Below are positions 13,526-13,785 of a DNA stretch of 13,785 bases, one piece after another. Under the pieces are notes generated by a model that was not told where the DNA came from, made no database searches, and saw only the letters and a list, made by a program, of their open reading frames with translations. The stretch comes from Bacteroidales bacterium. Lineage in GTDB: Bacteria; Bacteroidota; Bacteroidia; Bacteroidales; Muribaculaceae. Within the stretch, counting starts at the first letter, position 1, and every line of letters starts with the position of its first letter. The stretch spans positions 1-13,785 of the forward strand of contig SFMJ01000029.1 in the NCBI GenBank assembly GCA_004553095.1, read 5' to 3'. The position numbers were made by a program, and so were the translations under genes.

Positions 13526-13785
13526 ATGTATCCTCAGATGGCAGGGAATTTTTTGAATAGAAATTGCACGACAGCGTTATGCAAATCAAACGAAGTTGTC
13601 ATTCCTGCATTATTAAAAGATGCTTCAAGTCAAAGAGACGCAAATTCATCAAGGGATCCATCTCTTACTGCCGCAGAAGTGCGTAAAATTATTGCCTCTA
13701 ATGCTAAGAATATTGGCAATTATCCCTATGACATCAACAAAGCTTATGGTAAGAAAAGGGCAAGAAAACACCCCTGGAGACCAGA
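13526..13785 (+). CDS. Unrecognised protein, N-terminal part (runs off the window)
   Basis: From ATG 13526 the frame stays open to the window edge (86 codons plus 2 bases), so the gene is incomplete. The visible protein is polar and basic toward the end (YGKKRARKHPWRP), with no signal peptide, membrane segment or motif I recognise. A central stretch around residues 53-63 (TAAEVRKIIAS) looks helical. GC content here is about 39% by hand count, well below the upstream genes, and codons such as AAA, TTA, AGA and ATT are frequent. This suggests a different origin, perhaps an accessory or transferred element. A good promoter and an AGAAGG just upstream support expression; ATG 13538 is an alternative start. 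It could be part of a toxin-antitoxin or other autoregulated module given the promoter palindrome, but nothing in the protein proves that. Confidence 0.55.
   Translation, partial: MYPQMAGNFLNRNCTTALCKSNEVVIPALLKDASSQRDANSSRDPSLTAAEVRKIIASNAKNIGNYPYDINKAYGKKRARKHPWRP

Noticed and set aside
1..13785. CRISPR arrays, tRNA, rRNA, insertion sequences
   Set aside because: I saw no regularly spaced direct repeats, tRNA-like cloverleaf, rRNA segment or transposase reading frame anywhere in the window.

Overview
This window is about 13.4 kb of densely packed, plus-strand bacterial DNA of moderately high GC (mid-50s percent by eye), followed by a short AT-richer tail (about 39% GC by hand count over 13501-13785). 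The gene families point to Bacteroidales, possibly a gut Muribaculaceae- or Prevotellaceae-like lineage. They are a TonB-dependent receptor, lipoproteins with DUF5689/DUF6359-type and choice-of-anchor-type domains, secreted nucleases with type IX-like C-terminal tails, and a two-gene KorAB enzyme. Bacteroidales-style TTTG / TAnnTTTG promoter signals agree. The lineage is an inference; there is no rRNA or marker gene here to fix it.

Region 1 (1-5164) is a tight gene run: the C-terminal beta-barrel of a TonB-dependent receptor (its 5' end is outside the window) and two outer-membrane lipoproteins, with gaps of 21 and about 13 bases. A 121-base gap holding two good hairpins follows. Region 2 (5286-10461) is a tandem set of three paralogous secreted endonuclease I enzymes (His-Me finger nucleases). 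Their catalytic cores are alike but each has a different accessory module, and each ends in a type IX-like sorting tail. The second nuclease carries a domain that is also the C-terminal domain of the first lipoprotein, which ties regions 1 and 2 together. The most economical reading is a cell-surface system that binds and cuts extracellular nucleic acid and imports a product (nucleotides, phosphate or oligonucleotides) through the TonB receptor. The substrate is inferred, not shown.

Region 3 (10543-13416) is korA-korB, a two-subunit 2-oxoacid:ferredoxin oxidoreductase of central metabolism. It has its own leader with a candidate promoter and an inverted repeat, and looks functionally separate from the nuclease locus.

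Region 4 (13417-13785) changes character. A perfect 20-bp inverted repeat with a 6-base loop overlaps a consensus Bacteroidales promoter. It stands before an unrecognised open reading frame that runs off the window edge. This may be the start of an accessory element.
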